A stretch of 57,466 nucleotides of DNA from Candidatus Gordonibacter avicola. Its GTDB lineage: Bacteria > Actinomycetota > Coriobacteriia > Coriobacteriales > Eggerthellaceae. The stretch lies in the NCBI GenBank assembly GCA_019113915.1, contig DXGM01000025.1, positions 1-57,466 on the forward strand. The letters run 5' to 3'. The position numbers and the translations under genes were made by a program. The notes below the pieces were generated by a model that ran no database searches, was not told where the DNA came from, and worked only from the letters and a program-made list of their open reading frames with translations. Below, piece by piece: positions 44,274 through 52,706 of this stretch (the stretch's first letter is position 1; every line of letters begins with the position of its first letter).

Positions 44274-46094
44274 ATGGACAAAAAGGAGGAGCCATCCCGC
44301 AGACGCAGCGCCGTGTCGCGGCTGCTCGATTTCGCCGGGCCGCGCAAAGCACTCACCTACCTGGGTTGCACGCTTTCCGCGATCTCCATGGTCGTGGGGT
44401 TCGGGCCCTACGTGTGCATCTGGCTGGTGGCGCGCGACCTTATCGCCGTGGCTCCCAACTGGAGCACGGCTACGAGTATCGCGGTGTACGGATGGTGGGC
44501 GCTCGGGCTTTCCGTCGCGTCTATCCTGCTGTACTTCGCAGGACTCATGTGCACGCATCTGGCGGCGTTTCGCTGCGCGGCGAACATGCGCAAGAGGGCG
44601 ACCGAGCATCTGATGCACACGAGCCTGGGGTATTTCGACACGCATGCGAGTGGTGCGCTGCGGCGCGTGGTTGATGGCTGCGCGGCGGAGACAGAGGGAA
44701 TGCTTGCCCACAAGCTGCCCGATACCGCTGGTTCGGTGGCGATGATCGTGGGCATGCTGGTACTGTTTTTCGTGTTCGACTGGCGGCTGGGTCTTGCATG
44801 CCTGGTGCCGGTGATCCTTTCGCTCATTTGCATGTTCTACATGATGGGCGGGCGCGGTATGGAATTCATGACGAAGTACATGGAATCTCTCGTCAAGATG
44901 AACAAGACGGGCACCGAGTACGTACGCGGCATCCCCGTGGTGAAGGTGTTCCAGCAGACGGTGCACTCATTCAAGGCGTTCCATGATGCCATTGAGGAGT
45001 TCACCCGTCTTGCGCAGGACTATGCGGTGAGATGGTGTCGCACGCCGCAGTCATTATCGCTGACCATCATCAACGGTGTGGCGCTGTTCTTGGTGCCGGT
45101 GGCCATTCTTCTGGCGCCGGGTGAAGGCGATTTTGGCGCGTTTCTGGCCAACTTCGCGTTCTACGCCATCTTTTCGGCGGTCATCCCCACTGCCATGACG
45201 CGCGTGATGTTCATGTCGGATGCGCTGCAGTCGGCCACCGATGCGGTGAACCGCGTGGAAGAGGTGCTGGCGGCTCCGATGATAAAGGCACCCGCCGCGC
45301 CGAAGGAGCCGGTCGATAACTCCATCGTGTTCGACGACGTTAGCTTCACTTACGAAGGAGTCAACGAGCGCGCGCTGTCCCATGTGAGCTTCAGCGTGCC
45401 GGCGGGGTCGACCGTGGCGCTGGTGGGGCCGTCCGGCGGAGGCAAAACCACGGCGACCAGCCTGGTGCCTCGTTTTTGGGACGTATGCGCGGGGCGCGTG
45501 CTGGTGGGCGGCGTGGATGTGCGGAGCATGGACCCGCACAGACTGATGGAGCACGTTGCGTTCGTGTTCCAGGCAAACCACCTGTTCAAGCAGAGCGTGC
45601 TTGAGAACGTGCGCGCGGCGCGGCCCGATGCTACGCGCGAAGAGGTCGCCCGCGCGCTTTCCGCCGCCCAATGCGACGACATTATAGAGAAGCTGCCTGA
45701 CGGCGTAGATACCGTATACGGCGCGGCGGGCGCTCATTTCTCCGGCGGCGAGGTGCAGCGGCTCATGCTGGCGCGAGCCATTATGAAAGATGCGCCCATT
45801 GTGGTGCTGGACGAGGCCACGGCCTTCGCCGATCCGGAAAACGAGGCCAAGATACAAAAGGCTTTCTCCGAGCTGGCGAGTGGGCGCAGTGGCGAGAAGC
45901 GCACCGTGTTGATGGTGGCGCACCGACTTTCCACCGTACGCAAGGCCGACAAGATCGTGGTGCTGGATGCCGGACGTGTGGCGGAACAGGGGACCCACGA
46001 CGAGCTGCTGGCGGCGGGTGGCCTGTACGCACGTATGTGGGCGGACTACGAGCGCGCTGTCAGCTGGAAAATCACGTCCGAGGAGGTGGCGTAG
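44274..46094 (+). CDS. ABC transporter TMD-NBD protein, YbtP/IrtA-like
   Basis: 606 aa from the ATG at 44274, set by CGGAGGTTTCGT. An N-terminal exporter-type membrane domain (six helices, about 20-320) is followed by an ATPase with Walker A GPSGGGKTT, signature FSGGEVQRLMLARAI and Walker B VLDEATAFADPENE. The ATAFADPENE variant is characteristic of YbtP/IrtA-type proteins, which have the exporter fold but import ferric siderophores. The adjacent gene codes for the partner half. This heterodimer and the leftward ECF operon probably serve the same substrate. Confidence 0.9.
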   Translation: MDKKEEPSRRRSAVSRLLDFAGPRKALTYLGCTLSAISMVVGFGPYVCIWLVARDLIAVAPNWSTATSIAVYGWWALGLSVASILLYFAGLMCTHLAAFRCAANMRKRATEHLMHTSLGYFDTHASGALRRVVDGCAAETEGMLAHKLPDTAGSVAMIVGMLVLFFVFDWRLGLACLVPVILSLICMFYMMGGRGMEFMTKYMESLVKMNKTGTEYVRGIPVVKVFQQTVHSFKAFHDAIEEFTRLAQDYAVRWCRTPQSLSLTIINGVALFLVPVAILLAPGEGDFGAFLANFAFYAIFSAVIPTAMTRVMFMSDALQSATDAVNRVEEVLAAPMIKAPAAPKEPVDNSIVFDDVSFTYEGVNERALSHVSFSVPAGSTVALVGPSGGGKTTATSLVPRFWDVCAGRVLVGGVDVRSMDPHRLMEHVAFVFQANHLFKQSVLENVRAARPDATREEVARALSAAQCDDIIEKLPDGVDTVYGAAGAHFSGGEVQRLMLARAIMKDAPIVVLDEATAFADPENEAKIQKAFSELASGRSGEKRTVLMVAHRLSTVRKADKIVVLDAGRVAEQGTHDELLAAGGLYARMWADYERAVSWKITSEEVA

Positions 46095-47828
46095 ATGTCT
46101 ATCAAAGAGAAATACGGCCTCACCGACGAGGGCGTGCGCAATGTCAAGCTGGGTGCCGCGTGGACGGCGATATCGAACATCGCGGTGTTTGCGGGCGTGG
46201 GAATCCTATTCCTCGCGATGGGGGCGTTTGTCGACCATGTGATAGGAGGCGCGCCGCTGCCCGATCTTCTGCCGTATCTGGCGGGGCTTGTCGTGTTCAT
46301 AGTGGTGCTGTTCGTCACCGAGTACTTCGCCTACTACTACCAGTACGGCGTCATCTACAACGAGAGCGGCCGGCAGCGCATCGGGCTGGCTGAGCGTCTA
46401 CGGAAGCTCCCGCTGTCGTTTTTCGGGCGGCGCGATCTGGCCGACCTCACCGAGACCATCATGGGTGACGTGAAAACCATCGAGCATGCCTACAGCCATG
46501 TGCTGCCCGAGCTGTACGGCGCCTACATCATGCTGGGCGTGGCGGCGGCGGGGTTGCTGGTGTTCGACTGGCGACTGGCCATCGCGGCGCTGTGGAGCGC
46601 GCCGGTAGCGCTGGGGCTGCTGTTCGGCGCGCGGGGCATCCTGGCGCCGCTCGTGCGCGAGACGCGTATGAGGAACATTGTCGTGTCCGACGACATCCAG
46701 GAAGCACTTGAATGCGTGCGCGAAGTGCGCGCCACCAACCAGGAGGAACGCTATCTTGAACATATCCGCGCCGACGTGGACGCTGCCGAAAAGCAGACCA
46801 TCAAAGGCGAGCTTATGATGGGCGTCTTTGTAAACGGCGCGCAGATCGTGCTGCGCCTGGGGCTTGCCACCACAATCTTGGCGGGCGCTGCGTTCGTGCT
46901 CGACGGCACCTGCAGCTTCATGACGCTGTTCTGCTTCTTGCTGGTGGTGTCTCGCATCTACGCGCCGTTCGACCAGTGTCTCATGCTCATCGCCGAGCTG
47001 TTCGCGGCCAAAACAGCGAGCGCTCGTATGAAGAGTTTCTTCGAGGAACCCCTGGCTCAAGGAGGCAACGATTACGCACCGCAGGGTCACGACGTCGTGT
47101 TCGACGACGTGTCGTTTTCCTATGACGGCGGCGATCGGGTTCTCTCGCACGTGCAATTCACGGCGCGCGAGGGCGAGGTCACTGCTCTCGTAGGACCTAG
47201 CGGAAGCGGCAAGTCGACGTGCGCGAAGCTCGTGTGCCGCTTCTGGGACGCAACGTCCGGCCGCGTGACCGTAGGCGGCGTAGACGTGGCGACGGTCGAC
47301 CCCGAGGTACTGCTGGGGGACTTTTCCATGGTGTTCCAGGACGTCGTGCTGTTCGACGACACCGTAATGGGCAATATTCGCCTGGGCAGACGCGGCGCAT
47401 CCGACGAGGAAGTGCTCGCCGCGGCGCGGGCTGCCAACTGCGATGAGTTCGTCTCCCGCATGCCACAGGGCTACGCCACGATGATCGGCGAGAACGGGGC
47501 GCGCCTTTCCGGCGGCGAGCGCCAGCGGATCTCAATTGCGCGGGCGTTGCTCAAGGGCGCGCCTATCGTATTGCTCGACGAGGCGACCGCGTCGCTTGAC
47601 GTGGAGAACGAGACGGAGGTGCAGCAGGCACTCTCGAGGCTGCTCGCCGGTAAGACTGTCATCGTGATCGCCCATCGCATGCGCACGGTGGCGAACGCCG
47701 ACAAGGTGGTGGTGCTCGACTCCGGACGTGTTGTCGAGCAGGGCACCCCGATCGGGCTTATGGAGCGGGACGGCCTGTTCGCCCGCATGGTCCGTCTTCA
47801 GCAGGAAAGCGCCCAATGGGCCCTATAG
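46095..47828 (+). CDS. ABC transporter TMD-NBD protein, YbtQ/IrtB-like
   Basis: 577-aa partner of the preceding half-transporter. Six-helix membrane domain (about 20-300) and ATPase with Walker A GPSGSGKST, signature LSGGERQRISIARAL, Walker B VLLDEATASLDVENE and H-loop IAHRMRTV, all canonical, so this is the fully catalytic half. GAGGAGGT lies 8 bases ahead of the ATG, immediately after the partner stop. The last 13 bases overlap the DtxR-type gene, linking metal sensing to transport. Confidence 0.92.
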   Translation: MSIKEKYGLTDEGVRNVKLGAAWTAISNIAVFAGVGILFLAMGAFVDHVIGGAPLPDLLPYLAGLVVFIVVLFVTEYFAYYYQYGVIYNESGRQRIGLAERLRKLPLSFFGRRDLADLTETIMGDVKTIEHAYSHVLPELYGAYIMLGVAAAGLLVFDWRLAIAALWSAPVALGLLFGARGILAPLVRETRMRNIVVSDDIQEALECVREVRATNQEERYLEHIRADVDAAEKQTIKGELMMGVFVNGAQIVLRLGLATTILAGAAFVLDGTCSFMTLFCFLLVVSRIYAPFDQCLMLIAELFAAKTASARMKSFFEEPLAQGGNDYAPQGHDVVFDDVSFSYDGGDRVLSHVQFTAREGEVTALVGPSGSGKSTCAKLVCRFWDATSGRVTVGGVDVATVDPEVLLGDFSMVFQDVVLFDDTVMGNIRLGRRGASDEEVLAAARAANCDEFVSRMPQGYATMIGENGARLSGGERQRISIARALLKGAPIVLLDEATASLDVENETEVQQALSRLLAGKTVIVIAHRMRTVANADKVVVLDSGRVVEQGTPIGLMERDGLFARMVRLQQESAQWAL

Positions 47829-48247
47829 GGAATCGTCGTGGTTCTGACGAGGGTTCTGCCCGTCTCCGCATCCGTGATTCCTCCGAGGACTACCTCGAGG
47901 CTATCCTCATCATCCACGCCGAGCGCGGGCACTGCCGAAACGTCGACATCGCGGAGCATATGGGCGTCACCAAGCCGAGCGTGACCAAGGCGCTCGTCAA
48001 CCTGGCGCAAAAGGGCCTTGTTGACGTCGTCGACCGCGACGCGAGGCTCACTTCCGAAGGGCGCCGCCTCGCCGAGGAGACGCTCGCCAAGCACCGTTTC
48101 TTCAAGCGGCTGCTCTGCGACGCCGGGGTGGATGCGGAAGTCGCGTCAGAGGAGGCGTGCCGCATGGAGCACTGCATATCCGACCCTTCCTTCCGTCGCC
48201 TTGCGGACCATCTTGCGGACCTGCGGGAGCAGGGCAAGAACGGGTGA
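47816..48247 (+). CDS. DtxR/MntR-family metal-dependent repressor
   Basis: 143-aa regulator. N-terminal winged HTH: SSEDYLEAILIIHAERGHCRNVDIAEHMGVTKPSVTKAL and GLVDVVDRDARLTSEG, followed by the dimerisation/metal domain with the ligand pattern HRFFKRLLCDAGVDAEVASEEACRMEHCIS (Cys, Glu and His ligands typical of the family). No SH3-like third domain, so it is the short MntR-like form. It would repress in the presence of Fe2+ or Mn2+. It overlaps the ABC gene by 13 bases, and its likely targets are the two operons here. Confidence 0.92.
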   Translation: MGPIGNRRGSDEGSARLRIRDSSEDYLEAILIIHAERGHCRNVDIAEHMGVTKPSVTKALVNLAQKGLVDVVDRDARLTSEGRRLAEETLAKHRFFKRLLCDAGVDAEVASEEACRMEHCISDPSFRRLADHLADLREQGKNG

Positions 48248-48290
48248 CCGGTCGGGCGTCCGCGAGCCCAGGCAAAACTTATTGAATTCG

Positions 48291-48329
48291 GCGGCGCACG
48301 CAGCCAGTACGGCTGGCGGCATGCGCCGC
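48291..48329 (+). terminator. Terminator-like hairpin after the DtxR-type gene
   Basis: Outer stem GCGGCGCA/TGCGCCGC (48291-48298/48322-48329) and inner stem CAGCC/GGCTG (48301-48305/48311-48315), followed by TTTCG. It lies 44 bases past the stop and closes the metal-uptake operon. The T-tract is short. Confidence 0.5.
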
Positions 48330-48436
48330 TTTCGCCCGCCCGGCGGCCCTCGTGCGGGCGACGACACGATACCGAGCGGCGACGATGGCAACGGGCATCG
48401 CGCCATCGCCGCCGGACCCCGCGACTCTGAGATGCA

Positions 48437-48465
48437 GCGTCTGCCGCTCCGAAAGGAGCAGACGC
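48437..48465 (+). promoter_or_regulatory. Hairpin masking the ribosome binding site of the excisionase-like gene
   Basis: GCGTCTG (48437-48443) pairs with CAGACGC (48459-48465), and CTCC (48447-48450) pairs with GGAG (48455-48458) around a GAAA tetraloop; CCG bulges. The AAGGAG Shine-Dalgarno is inside the stem and the ATG follows directly. Translation would need opening by a protein, upstream translation or temperature. Confidence 0.6.
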
Positions 48466-48696
48466 ATGACAGCCGAATCAGCGGGATACCCGTTCGCTAA
48501 GGTCCCCGTGCCGATCCAGGACACCTACTCGGTGGCGGAGATTGCGATACTACTGCGCGTGAGCAGGAACGCGGTCTACGAATGGAGCCTCCTCGAGGAC
48601 GACCCCCTGCCGCTCAGGAGGATGATGGGAAGGAGAAGAGGGCGCTTCGCGTTCAGGGACGAGCTTTTCGAGTGGAGCAAGCGGCACGCGGAGTGA
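48466..48696 (+). CDS. Excisionase-like helix-turn-helix protein, 76 aa
   Basis: 76 aa from the ATG at 48466. A winged HTH of the MerR/excisionase type: DTYSVAEIAILLRVSRNAVYEWSLLEDDPLPLRRM, then GRRRGRFAFRDELFEWSK. Such proteins bind att DNA as recombination directionality factors or act as small regulators. No integrase gene is adjacent. A second, internally deleted copy lies at 52408-52542, so the pair brackets the PHP-ATPase module. Its ribosome binding site lies in a hairpin. Confidence 0.75.
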   Translation: MTAESAGYPFAKVPVPIQDTYSVAEIAILLRVSRNAVYEWSLLEDDPLPLRRMMGRRRGRFAFRDELFEWSKRHAE

Positions 48697-49288
48697 GCTT
48701 CGATGTCACAAATCTCCAATCGGAGCTGAAAGCGCTCTTCTCGTTTCGTGGTCGGGCTCTAACGTTGATTCCTGGACTGCGACAGCATGCAATCTTGTTC
48801 CTCCGAAACGTCTCCGTAGTTGCGCCTAGTTTAGTTTGGCTTAGCCTGCTTTTCCTCCGATTCTGACCGTTGCGGAATCGATCTCGATGAGAAGCCCTGA
48901 GTCGAGTTAGATTCACTCACGGTTGTTGAGCGCATACCGTCTGCATTGCCCTAGTGCAAGCACGCATCGAAAGCGAACCAAGCCCTCTGATACTGGTCTG
49001 CGCTATCTAACTTCGGAAGAACGGTAGCATCGGACGCGGTCTTGCCCGGGGTATGTCAGAAAGTGGTTAAAGTCTCCGTTGATGCCAAATGAGGGGAGCC
49101 GCCCGGGGCTGCGAACTCAAAGCTTGGTGTGGCCGCCATGGGCCTACCATTCTTTCTTGCTCCATCGAAATCCATCGGCGCCGAGATTGTGCTTAGCTCG
49201 TCAGTGCATTGTCTGTCCGAGAACCGAACGGGAGTCGAATCCGCCGCGAACATAGGACTTTCGGCTTTGCTCCTCGCTGTGGTGGATA
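48697..49288. other. Gene-poor interval downstream of the excisionase-like gene
   Basis: 592 bp with no supported gene. Frames are short and without ribosome binding sites. The nearest function is the downstream end of the leftward PHP-ATPase module. A stretch just after 48696 (encoding residues like LQSELKALFSFRGRAL in one frame) may be the trace of a lost gene. Confidence 0.45.
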
Positions 49289-49603
49289 CTAACAGCTGAC
49301 CTCATCACTGCTTTTATCGCTGCTGTCCATCTCTTCTGATTTCTGCTCTTCCAGAAGCTTGTTTATGCCATCCCTGATTCCCTCTAGCAAGGATACGAAT
49401 TCGTCAAAGACCTTTTGCTTTACCTTGCCAGCATCCTGGACGTCAATTTCGTATTTGCTTCCAGGTTCGAAATCGAGAAGTTCGAACAGCGTCTTTGCGT
49501 TGGTCGAATTGTCCTTAATGACCACCTGCTTTCCCTCGCTATTGCTAAGAACGATTTCCTCCTGCTGGTTGCCTTCGACAGTGATTTTAATTTCGCGTGC
49601 CAT
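49289..49603 (-). CDS. Small acidic partner of the PHP-ATPase
   Basis: 104-aa protein that starts inside the end of the PHP-ATPase gene (17-base overlap) behind a perfect AAGGAGG. The N-terminus is a beta-rich stretch (REIKITVEGNQQEEIVLSN, VVIKDNSTNAKTLFELLDF), the middle is helical (FDEFVSLLEGIRDGINKLLEEQ), and the C-terminus is acidic and Ser-rich (MDSSDKSSDE). No signal peptide. Family not recognised. Tight coupling to a nuclease-like ATPase suggests an antitoxin, inhibitor or sensor subunit. Confidence 0.7.
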   Translation of the reverse strand: MAREIKITVEGNQQEEIVLSNSEGKQVVIKDNSTNAKTLFELLDFEPGSKYEIDVQDAGKVKQKVFDEFVSLLEGIRDGINKLLEEQKSEEMDSSDKSSDEVSC

Positions 49604-51944
49604 ACGCTTTCAACCTCCTTGCCAGAGCCTGCCGTCCGCCGTCCATGTTTTCCGCGATCCATTCAAGAGCTTCGCAGCCTTCGTCCTCAAGGCATCCAGA
49701 CTTAAGCGAAAGCGAAAAGCGTCTTTTGTCGTCGCGCGAACCGGATGCGATGATCACGTTGTCTGCGTCTAGGTTGACGACGAGAAGAGGATTGTGGGTG
49801 ACGAGTATAACTTGCGCCTTGTCCCTCAGTCCCTGGATTGCTGCAGATAGCTCTTTGGAAATCTTTAGGTTAGAGATGTTGTCTTCGGGCTGGTCGATGA
49901 GCAGCACATCCGCCTGGGTCACATTTTGATCGAGCAAGACTTCGTAATATATCAGCGCCTTTTCGCCGAAAGTGTTGCCGATAACTCGTTCTGAGGTGTT
50001 CTGGCGTTTAACCTCCTGCTCTGTTTTGCAAAGAGAATCCAGAAAAGACTCGAGGTTCTTTTTGACCGTTTCGTCGATCTTGTCGACCTGCCTAGTTCCC
50101 CTGACGGCGTTGCACAAGGATTCCTCTGCATCGATTGTTTCGATAGAGGCTTTGTCGAACCCGTCGTTGAACAGGGATTTGTAGAATTCCTCTTCGACCT
50201 CTTCGGCTGTTTTGGTCACGTATGGGGCGTAAGACCTGAAGACATATCCGCCAGCACGTTTATCCACGTAGCCGATACCCTGGTCGTAGTATTTCGACAG
50301 AGAAGGGAAGGAAGGGTACTCTTTTTTGATGTCCAGAGACGCCTGCGCTTGCTGAATGACTTTCGAGATGACCGCTTGCTTCAACGTGCTATAGCTTTCG
50401 GCTTGTCGATCGAGATTCGTAGAGGTCCTATTCGTGCTAGCCTTGTACTGTGTAATCGAGGTGAGGATGACGTTCTCGACGGAGCTGAACAGTCTTTCGG
50501 AGTCCAGTCTTTTCTCGACAGAAGACAAGGCATCATTTAATGAAGCCAGCGCCTCATTCAGACTCTTCAGTTCGTCAGGGGTGTATATGAGTTCGTTGTC
50601 TTCGATTTCGGTTTTTAGCTGCGTGATAATTGACCTCAATGCCGCAAAGCGATTTTCGAGTTGCGAGTAGTCTCTTGCCGCGAAGCCTTCGGTCGACACG
50701 GATACAAAGAACGTCTTGCGTAGGTATTCCTCCTTCACGGTCAAGGCGCTGCTCGCGGCTTCGCCAAGCGTTTGCTTTGCTCCTATGCGCCTGCGCACCC
50801 ATTCCATTACTCGATTTGTGAACGTTGTAATTTGCGATCTGAAGTCTTGGCAGTTGACTTCAGAAAAAAGAGAGCGTCCATCAGGGTACAGGTCTTTATT
50901 GTTGTTGTAGTCGTTAAATAGCTCGCCTTGGAATACCGCCTTGCTCCTATTTGGCAGGGCGGGTATCTCGATTCGGTTATTCCTTTTTGCTGCTTTAACA
51001 TGGCTCTCCGAATCGTTTCCTGAAATAAGTTTAAGAAGTGTTGATTTGCCTGATCCGTTTTCACCAATGATGACGTTCACCCCGGGGCTAAGTTGCGTAT
51101 CAACGCCATTTACGCTTACTTTTTCCAAGAATGGATAAGAGACGCTGTCGATTCTTCCAAATCTGGTTTCGGGCGAAGTGATTGCGAGCAGCAAACCCCT
51201 AAACGAGGGAAGGGCCCTGATGGTGGTGAAGACCGGAGCGCCTTGTCTGACGTTCTTGGAGTCATGGTTGGGGTATACGGCCCATTCGTGACAGTCGATG
51301 CCGATAAGCAAGCCGATGGAGTTGCAGAACTCGCTCATGTCGACCAGATTGTTTTTTACAATGCCTTCCACATTAGGGCTCTGAATCTCAATTGCACTAA
51401 TATAGCCAATTTCCAAATAGTCCAAAAAATCCGAGCAGGCATCGCTGAAAGAATTGGCGCCGCCCTTTTGCTTGGGGTCAAGGCTCTTCCTTTGATATGC
51501 AACCAAAATGACAGGAAGTTTAATTTCCTTAAGAATGGATTCAAAGTCATTTTTCGAATACTTGTGGTCTTTGTTCTCGGGAGCATGCCTGCTCATGACA
51601 AGTTCGATGGTCTCGTAGTCTTCTTTTGCCTTGCAGTCAAAATAGGCGAGGATGTGACACGGCTTTGCCGTATCAAGCAAAACATCAAATTCGATTCCGG
51701 CAATGATGCCTTTAACTGACGGGTATGATCCTAGCCGAATAAGCTTCTCGGCTTCTATATAAAGCTTTGAATCGAACGTATTGTGGTCGGTGAAGGAAAT
51801 AAGATTGATCCCCTCCGTCTCTAATTTATTGAAGAGCACGGGCAGGTTTCCAATGGTCGACTGGTCAACCACCCCGACACTTTCTTTGTATTTGCTGGCA
51901 ATCGAGTGGATATGCAAATCGATTTTTATGTTCTCATTCAGCAT
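49587..51944 (-). CDS. PHP-domain ATPase (TrlF-like), putative defence effector
   Basis: 785 aa. An N-terminal PHP domain (metal-dependent phosphoesterase) shows DLHIHS (9-14), FTDHNTFD (51-58), GIEFDV (83-88) and IDCHEW (216-221). It is fused to an SMC/ABC-type ATPase: Walker A GENGSGKST (294-302), a long helical insertion about 400-560, signature-like region, Walker B DVLLIDQPEDNIS (about 678-690) and H-loop VILVTHNP. Proteins of this architecture are named TrlF-family ATPases in databases and are suspected nucleic-acid-degrading defence proteins; activity here is inferred. It is co-translated with a small acidic partner. Confidence 0.85.
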   Translation of the reverse strand: MLNENIKIDLHIHSIASKYKESVGVVDQSTIGNLPVLFNKLETEGINLISFTDHNTFDSKLYIEAEKLIRLGSYPSVKGIIAGIEFDVLLDTAKPCHILAYFDCKAKEDYETIELVMSRHAPENKDHKYSKNDFESILKEIKLPVILVAYQRKSLDPKQKGGANSFSDACSDFLDYLEIGYISAIEIQSPNVEGIVKNNLVDMSEFCNSIGLLIGIDCHEWAVYPNHDSKNVRQGAPVFTTIRALPSFRGLLLAITSPETRFGRIDSVSYPFLEKVSVNGVDTQLSPGVNVIIGENGSGKSTLLKLISGNDSESHVKAAKRNNRIEIPALPNRSKAVFQGELFNDYNNNKDLYPDGRSLFSEVNCQDFRSQITTFTNRVMEWVRRRIGAKQTLGEAASSALTVKEEYLRKTFFVSVSTEGFAARDYSQLENRFAALRSIITQLKTEIEDNELIYTPDELKSLNEALASLNDALSSVEKRLDSERLFSSVENVILTSITQYKASTNRTSTNLDRQAESYSTLKQAVISKVIQQAQASLDIKKEYPSFPSLSKYYDQGIGYVDKRAGGYVFRSYAPYVTKTAEEVEEEFYKSLFNDGFDKASIETIDAEESLCNAVRGTRQVDKIDETVKKNLESFLDSLCKTEQEVKRQNTSERVIGNTFGEKALIYYEVLLDQNVTQADVLLIDQPEDNISNLKISKELSAAIQGLRDKAQVILVTHNPLLVVNLDADNVIIASGSRDDKRRFSLSLKSGCLEDEGCEALEWIAENMDGGRQALARRLKAYGTRN

Positions 51945-52407
51945 TGTGCAGCTCCAATCAAGCCAGGTCGAAGCGATGATCAGGCAAGTCTTTCGATGAA
52001 GCCTTTATTTTCTCTCAAAGCGATCTTGTCAATCATCGGTATATATCAAGCATAGCCGATTCATGGGAAACGAATCGGGCATCATGCCGATTATTCAACA
52101 GTTTGGATTAATAATTCTATCGTGGAGAGCTGACGACGTAAGACTCTATCCTTCTCATTACGGGACATAGATTGTGGTCTTAGCAGTGAATAAGCGCGAA
52201 CCTCCTTGGCATCTTATGGGACAATCGACGCCGCTGCCTCTGATAGGAGGTTTGAGCTTGTTCCGCTTTGATAGCATACACGGTTCAAGATTCCTTGTCC
52301 TTACGTATCCCTCTCTCGAACCAAGGAATGCCCAGCATATCCTGCGCTGACGATGAGGCTGAGGCAATTGAACGTGCTTCTCGGGTGTGAGTTGGATTTC
52401 CATTTAG
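51945..52407. other. Interval upstream of the PHP-ATPase module
   Basis: About 460 bp, AT-richer than core DNA, containing the presumed promoter of the leftward PHP-ATPase gene. No gene, RNA or repeat recognised. Confidence 0.45.
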
Positions 52408-52542
52408 GCGGGATGCTCGCACGCCAAGGTACCCATGCCGATTCAGGACACGTACTCAGCGGCGGAGATGGCGATACTCCTGCGCGTAAGCAGGAGCGCG
52501 GTCTACGAATGGAGTCTCTTCAAGTGGAGTAAGCACCACGCG
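52408..52542 (+). pseudogene. Truncated second copy of the excisionase-like gene
   Basis: Reads AKVPMPIQDTYSAAEMAILLRVSRSAVYEWSLFKWSKHH, nearly identical to 48466-48696 but with the stretch from EDDPLPLRRM to RDELFE deleted, joining EWSL directly to FKWSK. A TAG precedes the matching N-terminus and the frame then runs into unrelated sequence to 52635. The deletion ends fall in the near-repeats GAATGGAGCCTC and GAGTGGAGC of the intact copy, consistent with slippage or recombination. Non-functional as a winged HTH. Confidence 0.75.
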
Positions 52543-52706
52543 ACTTGGTTAATCGTAGCTAAAGCAAAGGCTTTAGTGTATTTGGCTTTGCCGAGCAAAG
52601 GATGGCTTTCGTCCAGGTCGACTAGATGGTTTTAGAAATACTTCTATCCGCTAAGTCGAGGCTGCTCCATTAAGGTCCATCAGGTGTAAGAGTTGACACC
52701 ATCTAA

